A stretch of 64,000 bases of DNA from Candidatus Hadersleviella danica (GCA_016711405.1 JADJSZ010000028.1:1-64000), one strand, 5' to 3'. Counted from the first letter of the stretch, positions 37,030 to 45,624 are shown. The notes: a model not told the origin generated them from the sequence alone. A program made the numbers and translations.

Positions 37030-37066
37030 TAAGCCCCCTGAATAGTTCCACTACACGAGTAAACCT

Positions 37067-37456
37067 ATGTCTGATGAAAGAATGCAGATTTTACGGATGA
37101 TTGAACAGGGCAAAATTAGCGCGGCCGATGGGGCGCAACTCCTCCGCGCCCTGAACCAGCCCAGTGGCGAACCAACCGCCAAAGCAGGCCGCGCCACGGC
37201 CGAGGTACGCCCCCGCTGGCTCCACGTCATTATCACCGATGGCCAAACGGGCAAAAAAAAGGTCAACATCAACATCCCTCTTGGGCTAGTCAATGTTGGC
37301 CTAAAGATGGGCGCCCGCTTTGCCCCCGACATCAGCGACAAAGAGTACCAAACCTTCGTCACCTCCATTCAACAAGCGGCCCAAACGGGCCAGCACGGCA
37401 AAGTCATGGAGATGAAAAACGAAATGGGCGATCAGGTGGAAGTATTTGTAGAGTAA
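37067..37456 (+). CDS. SHOCT-like domain protein
   Basis: 129 residues. The N-terminal helix pair ERMQILRMIEQGKISAADGAQLLRAL is the SHOCT-like motif that also ends the DUF2089 and DUF4097 proteins upstream. The remainder (WLHVIITDGQTGKKKVNINIPLGLVNVGLKMG) is the conserved beta-strand region that usually accompanies it. It probably works with those two proteins in an envelope-linked response. A GNAT gene lies between them. Confidence 0.82.
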   Translation: MSDERMQILRMIEQGKISAADGAQLLRALNQPSGEPTAKAGRATAEVRPRWLHVIITDGQTGKKKVNINIPLGLVNVGLKMGARFAPDISDKEYQTFVTSIQQAAQTGQHGKVMEMKNEMGDQVEVFVE

Positions 37457-37535
37457 AACGTGAAAAGCAAAAAATAAAAAGTGAGTGGTTAGACACCACT
37501 CACTTTTCACCTTTTACTTTTTACTTTTAACTTCT
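37457..37535. repeat. Heptamer inverted repeat (AAGTGAG / CTCACTT)
   Basis: GTGAAAAGCAAAAAATAAAA and AAGTGAGTGG at the left, mirrored by CCACTCACTTTTCAC and TTTTACTTTTTACTTTT. It lies between convergent genes and may act as a bidirectional terminator. Confidence 0.75.
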
Positions 37536-37543
37536 CCCCCCAT

Positions 37544-38491
37544 CTACATCGTTCGGTCAACCACCAAATCCACCAGCCCCAGCAATTCTTCCTTGGCGGG
37601 GGAGGCGGGCACGGCCGACAACGCTTCCCGTGCCCGTTCAGCCAACTCAATCGCTTGCATCCGCGCCAACTCAATCGCCCCCGATTCGCGCATCCGTATC
37701 ATCATGCGTTTGACGGGGTCTTCGTCGGGCAGTTCGGCCACGGCCGTGTGCCCATTGCCGCCCATCACCGCTACGCCCCCCTCGGCCACCATCACCCCCC
37801 GATTTTGAGCCACATCAAGCCCCACGGGCTTGCCCAACGCCTCAGGGTCGCCAATCACATCGAGGATGTCATCCACAATTTGGAAGGCCATACCCAAGTT
37901 GTAGCCATATTGGCGGAACGCCTCCACCGTGGCTTCGGTTGCCCCTGCAAAAGCGGCTCCCATCCGCGCCCCCACCTCGAACAAACTGGCCGTTTTGCGG
38001 GCGATGATTTTCTTGTATGTTTCGCGGTCAATCTCGCCCGTTTTGGCGGCGTGGGCTTGCAACGTCTCCCCTTCCACCAGCTTCACACACGCATCGGCCA
38101 TCATCACGTTAAACGGATTGCCGTAGGGAGCCATCAACTCGTACACTTTGGTGAAGAGGAAATCGCCCGCCAGCAGGGCAAAGGTGCGCCCCCACCGTTT
38201 GTGAACAGCCATCTTACCCCGGCGAAAGTCGCTGTGGTCGTTAATATCGTCGTGGACGAGGGTGGCCGTGTGCACCATTTCGACGGCCGCCGCCAAATCT
38301 ACCGCCTGCATGGGGGTTGTGCCCCCGCAGGCGGCGTAGGAGAGGAGGAGCAATTGCGGCCGTACCCGCTTGCCCCCCGAGGAAATAATGTGTTGGCTCG
38401 CTTCTTCTAAAGTGAGAACATCGGTTTCGACAACGGCCATGAGCCGCTCTTCCACGGCCGCAAATGCTTCTTTCAGCGATGGTAATTTCAT
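37544..38491 (-). CDS. Trans-polyprenyl diphosphate synthase
   Basis: 315 residues, all-helical isoprenoid synthase. The first Asp-rich motif is LVHDDINDHSDFRRG and the second is QIVDDILDVIGD; GKRVRPQLLLLSY and the GETLQAHAAKTG region are also typical. It condenses IPP with allylic diphosphates to make quinone side chains or carrier-lipid precursors; chain length cannot be read with confidence. It is convergent with the SHOCT gene. Confidence 0.93.
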   Translation of the reverse strand: MKLPSLKEAFAAVEERLMAVVETDVLTLEEASQHIISSGGKRVRPQLLLLSYAACGGTTPMQAVDLAAAVEMVHTATLVHDDINDHSDFRRGKMAVHKRWGRTFALLAGDFLFTKVYELMAPYGNPFNVMMADACVKLVEGETLQAHAAKTGEIDRETYKKIIARKTASLFEVGARMGAAFAGATEATVEAFRQYGYNLGMAFQIVDDILDVIGDPEALGKPVGLDVAQNRGVMVAEGGVAVMGGNGHTAVAELPDEDPVKRMMIRMRESGAIELARMQAIELAERAREALSAVPASPAKEELLGLVDLVVDRTM

Positions 38492-38517
38492 TGGATTATC
38501 CTTGTGGGGAGGGAACA

Positions 38518-38600
38518 GTTAAAAGTGAAAGGTGAAAAGTGAAAGGTGGCGTGTCTGCACACCACTTTTTACCTTTTACTTCTTACTTTTTACGTTTCAC
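38518..38600. repeat. Heptamer inverted repeat (AGTGAAA / TTTTACC)
   Basis: AGTGAAAGGTGAAAAGTGAA at the left and ACCTTTTACTTCTTACTTTT at the right, in the spacer shared with guaA. Confidence 0.75.
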
Positions 38601-38737
38601 TGCCAGCCATAAACCGTTGAGACAAGCACAACGGGCAAAATTTACAACTTTCAATAATTTCTGAACGAATTATAAAGTACCGCATACAACAGCGTCAAGC
38701 AATTGTGAAATTTGGCGCAAGGGGTAGAATACAGTGG

Positions 38738-38873
38738 GTAGTGGTCAGTGGCTAGTGGTTAGTGAGTAGTGAATAAGGGCTACTTCACACCACAATGGCC
38801 TCAGACGGACTCGCCCAATCCGCAATCACCAATCCGCAATCACCAATCCGCAATCCGCAATCAGCCAATCCAA
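38738..38873. repeat. Heptamer repeats (GTGGTCA and GCAATCA/CCAATCC)
   Basis: First GTGGGTA GTGGTCA GTGGCTA GTGGTTA GTGAGTA units. Then from about 38812 alternating GCAATCA and CCAATCC units run right up to the guaA start codon, so they form part of the guaA leader. Confidence 0.8.
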
Positions 38874-40427
38874 ATGCACGATACCATCATTGTCCTCGAC
38901 TACGGTTCCCAGTACAGCCAACTCATTGCCCGCCGGGTGCGCGAGGCCAATGTGTATTGCGAACTTTACTCATGGCGCACCCCCGCCGCCAAAATCCTGA
39001 GCCACAACCCCAAGGGGTTTATTCTGAGTGGTGGCCCCAACAGCGTTTATGATGAGGGTGCGCCCACCCTGCCCGATTATGTCCTCGAGAGCGGCTTGCC
39101 TGTGCTGGGCATCTGCTACGGGATGCAGTTGTTGGCGCACAAGTTGGGTGGCCGTGTGGCGAGTAGCCAAGCGCGGGAGTACGGCCGTGCCCTGCTCCAC
39201 CTCGACTCGCCCGACCACCCCCTCTTCGCCCACATGCCCCACAGCGCTGAGGGCTTGCCTGTCTGGATGAGTCATGGCGACAAGGTGGAGGCGTTAGCCC
39301 CCCACTTCCGCCCCATCGCCCACAGCGACAACGCCCCGTTTGCGGCCGCCGCCGATGAGCAACGCCGCTACTACACCGTCCAATTCCACCCCGAAGTCGT
39401 CCACACCGAGCAGGGCACGCAACTGTTGAGCAATTTTGTGCATACCATTTGCGGTTGCCATGCCGATTGGACTCCCGCCAATTTTATCGAGGAGCAGGTG
39501 GCGGCGATTCGGGCACAGGTGGGCAACGGCCGTGTCGTTCTCGGCCTGAGCGGGGGGGTGGATTCGGCCGTGGCGGCCGCGCTCATTCACCGCGCCATCG
39601 GCGACCAACTCACCAGCGTCTTCGTGGATCACGGCCTGCTCCGCTGGGGCGAAGCGGAGCAGGTGGTAGATACCTTTCAAGATAGGTTTGGGATGAATTT
39701 GGTGGCCGTCAACGCCATCGAAGAATATCTGGACATGCTGGCGGGCATCACCGACCCCGAGCGCAAGCGCAAGCTGATTGGCGAAAAATTTGTGCGGATT
39801 TTCGAGCGGGAGGCGCGTAAGCTGGGGCAAATAGATTTCCTCGCCCAAGGAACCATCTACCCCGATGTGATTGAGAGCGCGGCCAAAGACCGCCCCGAAG
39901 CGCACACCATCAAAACCCACCACAACGTCGGCGGCTTGCCCGACGACATGCAATTCCAACTGGTGGAGCCGTTGCGCTGGCTGTTCAAGGATGAGGTGCG
40001 GCGTATGGGTACCGCCCTTGGCTTGCCCGATGAGATTGTGTGGCGGCAACCGTTCCCCGGCCCCGGCCTCGCCATTCGTTGTTTGGGGGAAATCACGTGG
40101 GAACGGCTCGAGAAATTGCGCAAGGCGGATGCCATTTTTACCAGCGAATTGGCGGCCGCTGGCCTGCTCCGCTGGGGCACAGCGCAGGCGTTTGCCGTTC
40201 TGCTCCCCGTCAAAAGCGTGGGGGTCATGGGCGACCAGCGCACCTATGACGAGGTGGTGGCCTTGCGGGCGGTTACGACGGACGACTTCATGACGGCCGA
40301 TTGGGCGCGTCTCGACCTCGACCTGCTCGCCCGCGTCAGCCGACGCATTGTCAATGAAGTGAAAGGCATTAACCGGGTCACTTACGACATCACTTCCAAA
40401 CCCCCCGGAACCATTGAGTGGGAATAA
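38874..40427 (+). CDS. guaA: GMP synthase (glutamine-hydrolysing)
   Basis: 517 residues from the ATG at 38874; the longer frame from 38769 translates repeats. Class I glutamine amidotransferase domain with nucleophile in GICYGMQ and [10 protein letters not shown], then the ATP pyrophosphatase domain with PP-loop [13 protein letters not shown]. The C-terminal dimerisation domain ends [12 protein letters not shown]. It converts XMP to GMP with glutamine as nitrogen donor. Length and motifs are complete. A large antisense frame is only a shadow. Confidence 0.97.
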   Translation: MHDTIIVLDYGSQYSQLIARRVREANVYCELYSWRTPAAKILSHNPKGFILSGGPNSVYDEGAPTLPDYVLESGLPVLGICYGMQLLAHKLGGRVASSQAREYGRALLHLDSPDHPLFAHMPHSAEGLPVWMSHGDKVEALAPHFRPIAHSDNAPFAAAADEQRRYYTVQFHPEVVHTEQGTQLLSNFVHTICGCHADWTPANFIEEQVAAIRAQVGNGRVVLGLSGGVDSAVAAALIHRAIGDQLTSVFVDHGLLRWGEAEQVVDTFQDRFGMNLVAVNAIEEYLDMLAGITDPERKRKLIGEKFVRIFEREARKLGQIDFLAQGTIYPDVIESAAKDRPEAHTIKTHHNVGGLPDDMQFQLVEPLRWLFKDEVRRMGTALGLPDEIVWRQPFPGPGLAIRCLGEITWERLEKLRKADAIFTSELAAAGLLRWGTAQAFAVLLPVKSVGVMGDQRTYDEVVALRAVTTDDFMTADWARLDLDLLARVSRRIVNEVKGINRVTYDITSKPPGTIEWE

Positions 40428-40433
40428 CGTATT

Positions 40434-40551
40434 AGAAGAGAGTAAAGAGAAGAGAGAAGAGAAATACATTTCTCCAACATCTCCTCCTCTATCTTGGCTA
40501 AACTGGCATCGCCTCAAAACTCTCTCTATCTCTATCTCTACCCTCTATCAG
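40434..40551. repeat. GAGATA-type palindromic element, longer variant
   Basis: GAGAGTAAAGAGAAGAGAGA at the left and CTCTCTATCTCTATCTCTAC at the right. The centre contains TCCTCCTCTATCTTGGCTAA. Confidence 0.7.
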
Positions 40552-40561
40552 GAGTAACAGC

Positions 40562-41587
40562 ATGGATTACGGTGATTTACTAAAACGAGGTTGGAACATT
40601 ACGTGGAACCACAAATACTTGTGGTGGCTCGGCTTTTTGGCCGCGTTGGGCGGCAGTGCGGGGAGTGGCGGCGGGAGTGGTGGGGGCAGTAATTTTAGCT
40701 TCCCCAGTGGAAGTGGGAGCAGTTCCCCCACCACAGGTACGGGCAGTGGTGATTTGCCTTTTGATGAAGCACAGATTGAGCAGTTTTTCGAAGGGTTTTC
40801 GAACAATGGCGATGTCTTGGCTGGGGTAGGCATTGCCTTTGTGGCCTTGTTTGCCTGTTTGTTTCTGTTCTTCATCGTCATGTGGTTTGTGCGCTTGGCG
40901 GCCGAGGCGGGTCTTATCCACGCCGCGTCGGAGATTAACGATGGGCAAAAAACGAGCTTTGGCTCAGCGTTTGGCCACGGCCGTGGCCACATGGGCACAC
41001 TCTTTGTAGTAAACCTCATCCTCCAAGGCCCCATCATTTTAATCGGTCTGTTGTTCGCCTGCGCCGCTGTTATGCTGATTGGGGGCAGTACAGGCGCGGG
41101 GTCGGCCGATGCGATGGCGGCGGCAGGTGGCACTGTCGCTTTCGTGGCTATCTGTTTTGCCTGCTTGCTCATTCCTTATGGCTTGCTTGTCCAACTAATG
41201 TACCCCATTGCCCAGCGCGGTGTAGTGCTGAAAAACATGGGCGCCATGGAAAGTGTGCGCCATGCGTGGGCCGTGCTTAAAGCCAATGTGGGCGAGATGC
41301 TTCTGCTCGGTATCATCTCGTGGTTTATGATGCTCGTCTTCGGCATCGCCTCGGCTTTGGTTGCTTTACCCATCCTCGTCGCCACCTTTGCCCCTGTTAT
41401 CCTCTCCTTTATAAACAGCGAAACCCTGTCGGTCGGTTTGAGTATTTTGGCAGGGGGTGGTGTTTTGCTGGCTATGATAGTGGGGTCGTTTGTCTCGGCC
41501 ATTATGGTTGTCATGCGCTCCTCCACCTTCACCCTCGCCTATCTGGAAATGATGGGACGGATGAAGTTGGCGACTGTGGTGGAGTAA
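40562..41587 (+). CDS. Hypothetical polytopic membrane protein with Gly/Ser-rich loop
   Basis: 341 residues. It begins MDYGDLLKRGWNITWNHKYL, a pattern seen in DUF7544/GDPD-membrane-domain-like proteins. A Gly/Ser-rich extracytoplasmic loop (about residues 31-60) and some six helices follow, with a conserved-looking SVRHAWAVLKANVGEMLLLG segment. Function unknown. The next gene has a similar plan and both probably belong to one unit. Confidence 0.75.
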   Translation: MDYGDLLKRGWNITWNHKYLWWLGFLAALGGSAGSGGGSGGGSNFSFPSGSGSSSPTTGTGSGDLPFDEAQIEQFFEGFSNNGDVLAGVGIAFVALFACLFLFFIVMWFVRLAAEAGLIHAASEINDGQKTSFGSAFGHGRGHMGTLFVVNLILQGPIILIGLLFACAAVMLIGGSTGAGSADAMAAAGGTVAFVAICFACLLIPYGLLVQLMYPIAQRGVVLKNMGAMESVRHAWAVLKANVGEMLLLGIISWFMMLVFGIASALVALPILVATFAPVILSFINSETLSVGLSILAGGGVLLAMIVGSFVSAIMVVMRSSTFTLAYLEMMGRMKLATVVE

Positions 41588-41665
41588 GGGGATTGCGGAA
41601 TGGGGAATGCGGATTGCGGATTGGCTCACTAGCCACTAACCACTAGCCACTAACCACTAACCACT
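41588..41665. repeat. Heptamer repeats (GCGGATT and TAACCACTAGCCAC)
   Basis: GGGGATTGCGGAATGGGGAA is followed by GCGGATT units, then CACTAGC CACTAAC CACTAGC CACTAAC CACTAAC CACT, ending at the next start codon. Confidence 0.85.
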
Positions 41666-42538
41666 ATGGACAACCTCCTCACGGCCGCTTTTGCCCAGTT
41701 GCGCCGCCCCGTGGTGTGGGTGTTGGGTGGTATGGCGGCCGTGGGTGGTGAACTGCTCGGTGCTTTTTTGCCTGCTCCGCCCACGGCCGATTCGCTCGCT
41801 TTTGACCCAAATAATTTGCAAGAAGAACTGCTGGTTCAAACCCAGCAGTTCTTTTTGTTTATCGCCCAAACAGAGCGGGTAATTGGCTATTTGCTGGCGG
41901 CCGTCGTGGCTCTGCTCATCCTGTGGCTTCTCAGCGCGTTTGCCCACGGGGGACTTATCGCGGCCGTGGGGCTTGGCCAAGAGGGGGTGGGCCCAAATTT
42001 ACGCACGGCCGCTGGCTGGCTGTGGCGCGTCCTCCTCCTCGACACGGTTTTGCTCTTCCCCCCCTTTCTCGTCGCCCTATTCATGCTCCTCACCGCCAGT
42101 TGGGGAGCCATCTCGCTGGCCACCGAAGAAGTCGGGGTCACGGCCGATGACCTGTTGCGCACGATTACCCTCACCCTTGCCGGCGTAACCCTGTTGGCTT
42201 GTTGCCTCGTGCCTGTCGGGTTGTTCATCGCCCTGTTGCGCCAACTCGCCCTGCGGGCGGCCACACTGGGGCAGATGGACACCCGTGCCAGCATCCGCTG
42301 GGCATGGCAAGCGTTGCGCCACCATCTGGGGCTGATTTTGCTGGCTGTTTTTGTTTTATGGGTGGTGGGTTTAGGGATTGGGGTGCTGGCGACACCCCTA
42401 AATGCACTGGAAACGGCCGTGCCTCCGCTGGCTATCCCTATTTTTGCCTTGCGCTGGAGTGTGGCGGCAGGCGTGGCGGGGTTTGGCTCGGCCGTGTGGA
42501 CACTCCTCTACCAACACCTCGCCCCTAAAACTGATTGA
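41666..42538 (+). CDS. Hypothetical polytopic membrane protein
   Basis: 290 residues, about six helices. Contains RASIRWAWQALRHHLGLILLAVFVLW, parallel to the SVRHAWAVLKANVGEML segment of the preceding protein, so the two are likely distant paralogues. No signal peptide cleavage site or catalytic motif is seen. Function unknown. Confidence 0.75.
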   Translation: MDNLLTAAFAQLRRPVVWVLGGMAAVGGELLGAFLPAPPTADSLAFDPNNLQEELLVQTQQFFLFIAQTERVIGYLLAAVVALLILWLLSAFAHGGLIAAVGLGQEGVGPNLRTAAGWLWRVLLLDTVLLFPPFLVALFMLLTASWGAISLATEEVGVTADDLLRTITLTLAGVTLLACCLVPVGLFIALLRQLALRAATLGQMDTRASIRWAWQALRHHLGLILLAVFVLWVVGLGIGVLATPLNALETAVPPLAIPIFALRWSVAAGVAGFGSAVWTLLYQHLAPKTD

Positions 42539-42607
42539 ACCGTGGAGGCGCGGAGAACGCGGAGGAAATTCCACAGGATTCTCCGCGCCCTCTGCGGTTA
42601 GAAAAGC
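42537..42607. repeat. GGAGGCGCGGAG dispersed palindrome, copy 2
   Basis: ACCGTGGAGGCGCGGAGAAC and TCTCCGCGCCCTCTGCGG with GGTTAGAAAA; partner of 33213-33296. It lies between convergent genes. Confidence 0.8.
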
Positions 42608-42608
42608 T

Positions 42609-43442
42609 CTAAAATTGGCTGTGGCAAAAGGCTTCCCACTCTTCTTGGCTCATCTGCTCCACTCCCGTTAAGCGCAACTTAAAATTGTCCCAATCTGGGT
42701 TATCGGGTAAATCTATCTCCATATCTTGGATATATTCCTGCTCTTGGTTAACCCAGATGTGCCCTCCGCGCTGTTCCAATCCCTCTCCATCAATCGCATA
42801 CTGCCAACAAGCAACCCCATCACGCACTACTTCGCCTTCGTAGGTGATGGTGACTTCCCCTTTGTAAGCAAAAAACGGCCCATCGCTAAACGTGGGGTCG
42901 GCAATGCCCACCACAAAGTTGGTTTGCGGCCGTGCCAAATGTCGCCAAGCGATGTTCAGGCTACCCAAATCGAAGTTGTAGATATGGAAGGGCAAAAAGG
43001 GAATGGGGGTTAGCTCGGGCGGCCGTCCCGACATGGGAATGGAAACTTCTACGGCTTTGGTTTCGGCCGTGTAATTCAGCGTGGCGACCACCTGCTTTTC
43101 CCCTTCAGCAAACTGTTGCCACGAGTTTAAGCGGTGAGCCGAAAAAGTCTCCCAATCCATCTCTGCCACCACCAACCCCGCCCTGCTTCCGCCGGGGTGG
43201 TATTTAAACACCTCGAGCCGATTCTCGGCCGCCATAAACTGGGCGATGTGTTCAGGGTAGCTTCCATCTATATTCGTTTTCAGGTAATGGCACAATTCGC
43301 CGACCCGAATTTTGTGGGGTTGGTAAACAAAGGTGGAGGTATTCAATGGGGGGGGGGGGGGTTTGAGGGCTTCTTTACGCGGGCGCCGGGGGCGGGTAAA
43401 AGTTGCAGTAATAGGGATAGGCCCAATTGAGAATAACCCCAA
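42609..43442 (-). CDS. Hypothetical protein with 14-base poly-C tract near its 5' end
   Basis: 277 residues as read from 43442. A run of 14 G on the plus strand (43348-43361) encodes five prolines at about residues 28-32. A TTG immediately after it (43346) gives a shorter 245-residue product, LNTSTFVYQPHKIRVGELC onward, which looks like the conserved part. The protein is beta-rich (ELTPIPFLPFHIYNFDLG, DGPFFAYKGEVTITYEGEVV) and cytoplasmic by appearance. No family recognised. The tract makes the true frame and start uncertain. Confidence 0.65.
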   Translation of the reverse strand: MGLFSIGPIPITATFTRPRRPRKEALKPPPPPLNTSTFVYQPHKIRVGELCHYLKTNIDGSYPEHIAQFMAAENRLEVFKYHPGGSRAGLVVAEMDWETFSAHRLNSWQQFAEGEKQVVATLNYTAETKAVEVSIPMSGRPPELTPIPFLPFHIYNFDLGSLNIAWRHLARPQTNFVVGIADPTFSDGPFFAYKGEVTITYEGEVVRDGVACWQYAIDGEGLEQRGGHIWVNQEQEYIQDMEIDLPDNPDWDNFKLRLTGVEQMSQEEWEAFCHSQF

Positions 43443-43493
43443 TATACCACTATCCTTCTCCCCAGTACACCCCCAATGAATCGCTCTTTTCCC

Positions 43494-44597
43494 TCAGGCA
43501 GACGAATTCAAACTGAACTTCGCGTGATTTGTTCTTGCGCGGCAGTTATAATCGCCCCTAAGCAAAGACCCAATCGAGGGGTAGGCGATTTCACGGCCGA
43601 CAGCCTGTGCAATAACCCGCATTTGCCCCACCAACTCGCCATACCGCTTGGGCTTGAGCGATTGACGGCCGTCTGACCACGCCCGCTCCGGTTGGGGATG
43701 CACTTCCAAAATCACCCCATCTGCCCCTGCCGCCACCGAAGCCTTGGAAACGGCTCCCACATATTCCCATTTCCCCGTTCCGTGGCTCGGGTCGGCAATA
43801 ATGGGCAGGTGGGAAAGGTGCTTGATGACGGGAATGGCATTAATGTCGAACGTGTTGCGTGTCTCCGTCTCGAAGGTGCGAATGCCCCGCTCGCACAGCA
43901 TCACTTGGGTGTTGCCCTCGCTCAAAATATATTCGGCACACATCAACCACTCTTCAATTGTGCCCGACATGCCGCGCTTGAGCAGGACAGGGCGATTGGT
44001 ACGGCCGACAGCCTTCAGCAACGCATAATTTTGCATATTCCGCGCCCCAATCTGCAAAATATCCACATAATCCGCCACCAGCGTCACCAATTCAGGTTCC
44101 ATCACCTCGGTAATGACGGGCATCCCCGTCGCTTCCCGCGCCTCGGCCAAGTAGCGCAACCCCTCTTCGCCCAACCCTTGGAAAGAGTAGGGTGAACTAC
44201 GCGGCTTGTACGCCCCGCCGCGCAAAATCTGCGCCCCCATTTCTTGGCAAGCAAACGCTGTCTCGATGAGCGCCTCGCGCCCTTCCACCGAGCAAGGCCC
44301 CGCCATCATCACCACCTCATCCCCGCCAATGGTCACATTGCCCACTTGGATAACGGTGTTGGTGGGGTGGAATTCTCGGCTGGCTTGTTTGTAGGGTTTG
44401 CTGATGGGCACGACATTTTCGACCCCGTTCATACGGCCGATTTGTTGTTTGTCGAGCGAGGTGCCATCACCCACCACCCCAATAACGACGCGCTCTTCCC
44501 CGTAAATCGGGTGAACCCGGCATCCTGCGTTAATCACGCGATCCATAATCGCATCTACTTCATCTCTGGTTGCGGACAGTTTCATTACGACAATCAT
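43494..44597 (-). CDS. aroF: 3-deoxy-7-phosphoheptulonate (DAHP) synthase, type I-beta with N-terminal ferredoxin-like domain
   Basis: 367 residues. The N-terminal ~70 residues ([20 protein letters not shown] to [11 protein letters not shown]) form the ACT/ferredoxin-like regulatory domain. The barrel carries [37 protein letters not shown] and IADPSHGTG. It condenses PEP with erythrose 4-phosphate, the first step to aromatic amino acids. An AAAGGA site precedes the ATG. It lies 75 bases after chorismate mutase and both sit behind an attenuator, so expression should follow Tyr/Phe/Trp supply. Confidence 0.96.
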   Translation of the reverse strand: MIVVMKLSATRDEVDAIMDRVINAGCRVHPIYGEERVVIGVVGDGTSLDKQQIGRMNGVENVVPISKPYKQASREFHPTNTVIQVGNVTIGGDEVVMMAGPCSVEGREALIETAFACQEMGAQILRGGAYKPRSSPYSFQGLGEEGLRYLAEAREATGMPVITEVMEPELVTLVADYVDILQIGARNMQNYALLKAVGRTNRPVLLKRGMSGTIEEWLMCAEYILSEGNTQVMLCERGIRTFETETRNTFDINAIPVIKHLSHLPIIADPSHGTGKWEYVGAVSKASVAAGADGVILEVHPQPERAWSDGRQSLKPKRYGELVGQMRVIAQAVGREIAYPSIGSLLRGDYNCRARTNHAKFSLNSSA

Positions 44598-44614
44598 GGT
44601 TTTGTTCCTTTGGG

Positions 44615-44672
44615 AGTTTTTTAGTCTTTCAGTCGGTCAGTCGCTCAGCTTACGGCTTACAGCTTATAGCTA
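44615..44672. repeat. Heptamer-type repeat (TCAGTCG / CAGCTTA)
   Basis: TTCAGTCGGTCAGTCGCTCA followed by GCTTACG GCTTACA GCTTATA units between the two aro genes. Confidence 0.75.
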
Positions 44673-45116
44673 CTACAGCGTTTGCATGTATTGAGCAATT
44701 TCTTCGGCGGGGATGGGAGGGAGGGAATCTTTATCGGGGCGCAGGGTCATGGCCTCGTGCAGATAGATGTGGTGGATTTCAGTTTGCTCTTTGCGCGTAT
44801 TCCAGTGCAGAAGAATGCGCACACAGTTGCCCAAACTGTTGGGCACGGCCATCTCGTGGCCACACAGCAGGGGCACATCTAGCCAACCCAGTTGGCGAGC
44901 GGCCGTGGCGGGGTAGGCGGCCGTTAAATCGGCCGTGGTCGTAAAATACGCACTGGCCACATCGGCCGCCTCAATGCCGTTGTAGTGAATCATGGTAAAG
45001 AGCAGTTCACGGGTCGCCGCCCAAATCGCTTCAGGCGTGTTGGCGGTGGCCACGGTCGCCCCGCGCACACCTCGGCACTGTATCGGCCGCCAATCATCCA
45101 AATCATCCTCTAACAT
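44673..45116 (-). CDS. aroH: Chorismate mutase, AroH type
   Basis: 147 residues from the ATG at 45116; the ATG two codons earlier is only one base from the GGAGG ribosome-binding site. Motifs match the AroH fold: [60 protein letters not shown] and [10 protein letters not shown]. It converts chorismate to prephenate for Phe and Tyr. First gene of the two-gene aro unit, 44 bases downstream of an intrinsic terminator. Confidence 0.95.
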   Translation of the reverse strand: MLEDDLDDWRPIQCRGVRGATVATANTPEAIWAATRELLFTMIHYNGIEAADVASAYFTTTADLTAAYPATAARQLGWLDVPLLCGHEMAVPNSLGNCVRILLHWNTRKEQTEIHHIYLHEAMTLRPDKDSLPPIPAEEIAQYMQTL

Positions 45117-45159
45117 CTTCATTCCTCCGAGTTTAGGTGCATGGCACCTTGTTTTGGGT

Positions 45160-45194
45160 AAAAAAAAGACGCGGCTCTGGTGGAGCCGCGTCTT
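45160..45194 (-). terminator. Attenuator terminator of the aro leader
   Basis: RNA arms AAGACGCGGCTC (45194-45183) and GAGCCGCGTCTT (45177-45166) form a 12-bp stem with a 5-base loop, followed by U residues to 45160. It lies between the leader peptide and aroH, where it would stop transcription unless pre-empted. Confidence 0.85.
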
Positions 45195-45222
45195 GGTGCA
45201 TCTGGGTTTTTTGCTTCTACGT

Positions 45223-45324
45223 TTACTTACTCAAAGCAAAAGAACCTCCCTGTGCCAATGGCGGCTGGGTGGTTTGCCAAAAGTAAAAATAAAAGTAGGC
45301 TTGTTGGGGGTGCTTTTCGTTCAT
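45223..45324 (-). CDS. Aromatic leader peptide (attenuator)
   Basis: 33 codons. After MNEKHPQQA come seven consecutive aromatic codons, Y-F-Y-F-Y-F-W, then [11 protein letters not shown] and a UAA stop at 45225-45223. A stop 29 bases before the terminator stem, and such an aromatic cluster ahead of chorismate mutase and DAHP synthase, are the hallmarks of ribosome-mediated attenuation. RNA AGCCGC (45266-45261), just after the aromatic codons, can pair with GCGGCT (45189-45184) in the 5' arm of the terminator. A ribosome stalled on Y/F/W codons would therefore favour read-through. There is no Shine-Dalgarno; the promoter position suggests leaderless translation. Confidence 0.82.
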   Translation of the reverse strand: MNEKHPQQAYFYFYFWQTTQPPLAQGGSFALSK

Positions 45325-45333
45325 CACGTGCTA

Positions 45334-45362
45334 ACCATAACACGGCCGTTGGACTTCGTCAA
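45334..45362 (-). promoter_or_regulatory. Promoter of the aro leader
   Basis: Minus-strand TTGACG (45362-45357), 17-base spacer, TATGGT (45339-45334). The expected start point is within a few bases of the leader-peptide ATG at 45324. Confidence 0.7.
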
Positions 45363-45376
45363 CCCATCAAAAAAAA

Positions 45377-45463
45377 GATAGAGAGCAGAGATAGAGATAG
45401 AGTGGAACATGGTTGTTCCGCCTACGAAGGCTTTTTCTATCTCTATCTCTACACTCTATCTAT
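45377..45463. repeat. GAGATA dispersed palindromic element, copy 5
   Basis: GATAGAGAGCAGAGATAGAG at the left, GTGGAACATGGTTG in the centre, CTATCTCTATCTCTACAC at the right. It lies between a small membrane-protein gene and the aro promoter, where it may end the former's transcript. Confidence 0.85.
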
Positions 45464-45483
45464 CGGTCAGACAGCCTTTCCGC

Positions 45484-45624
45484 TTAGAAAATGCCGACGA
45501 CTAACCCTGCAATCATGCTAAGGGCGATGAGAATACTCAGCACAATCATGATTTTTTCGGACTTGCCCCGTGAAGGGACGGCGGAAACATTGCTTTTCAA
45601 TTTGTGAGGAACTTTATTACCCAT
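45484..45624 (-). CDS. Small single-helix membrane protein
   Basis: 46 residues starting MGNKVPHKLKSNVSAVPSRG, then KSEK and one hydrophobic helix (IMIVLSILIALSMIAGLVVG) ending IF. A strong AAAGGAGAG precedes it by 12 bases. The basic N-terminus predicts a cytoplasmic N-tail. No family recognised; short conserved proteins of this kind are easily missed by gene callers. Confidence 0.65.
   Translation of the reverse strand: MGNKVPHKLKSNVSAVPSRGKSEKIMIVLSILIALSMIAGLVVGIF

Noticed and set aside
39294..40517. 407-residue minus-strand frame opposite guaA
   Set aside because: Antisense shadow of a clear GMP synthase; composition is that of a reversed GC-rich gene.
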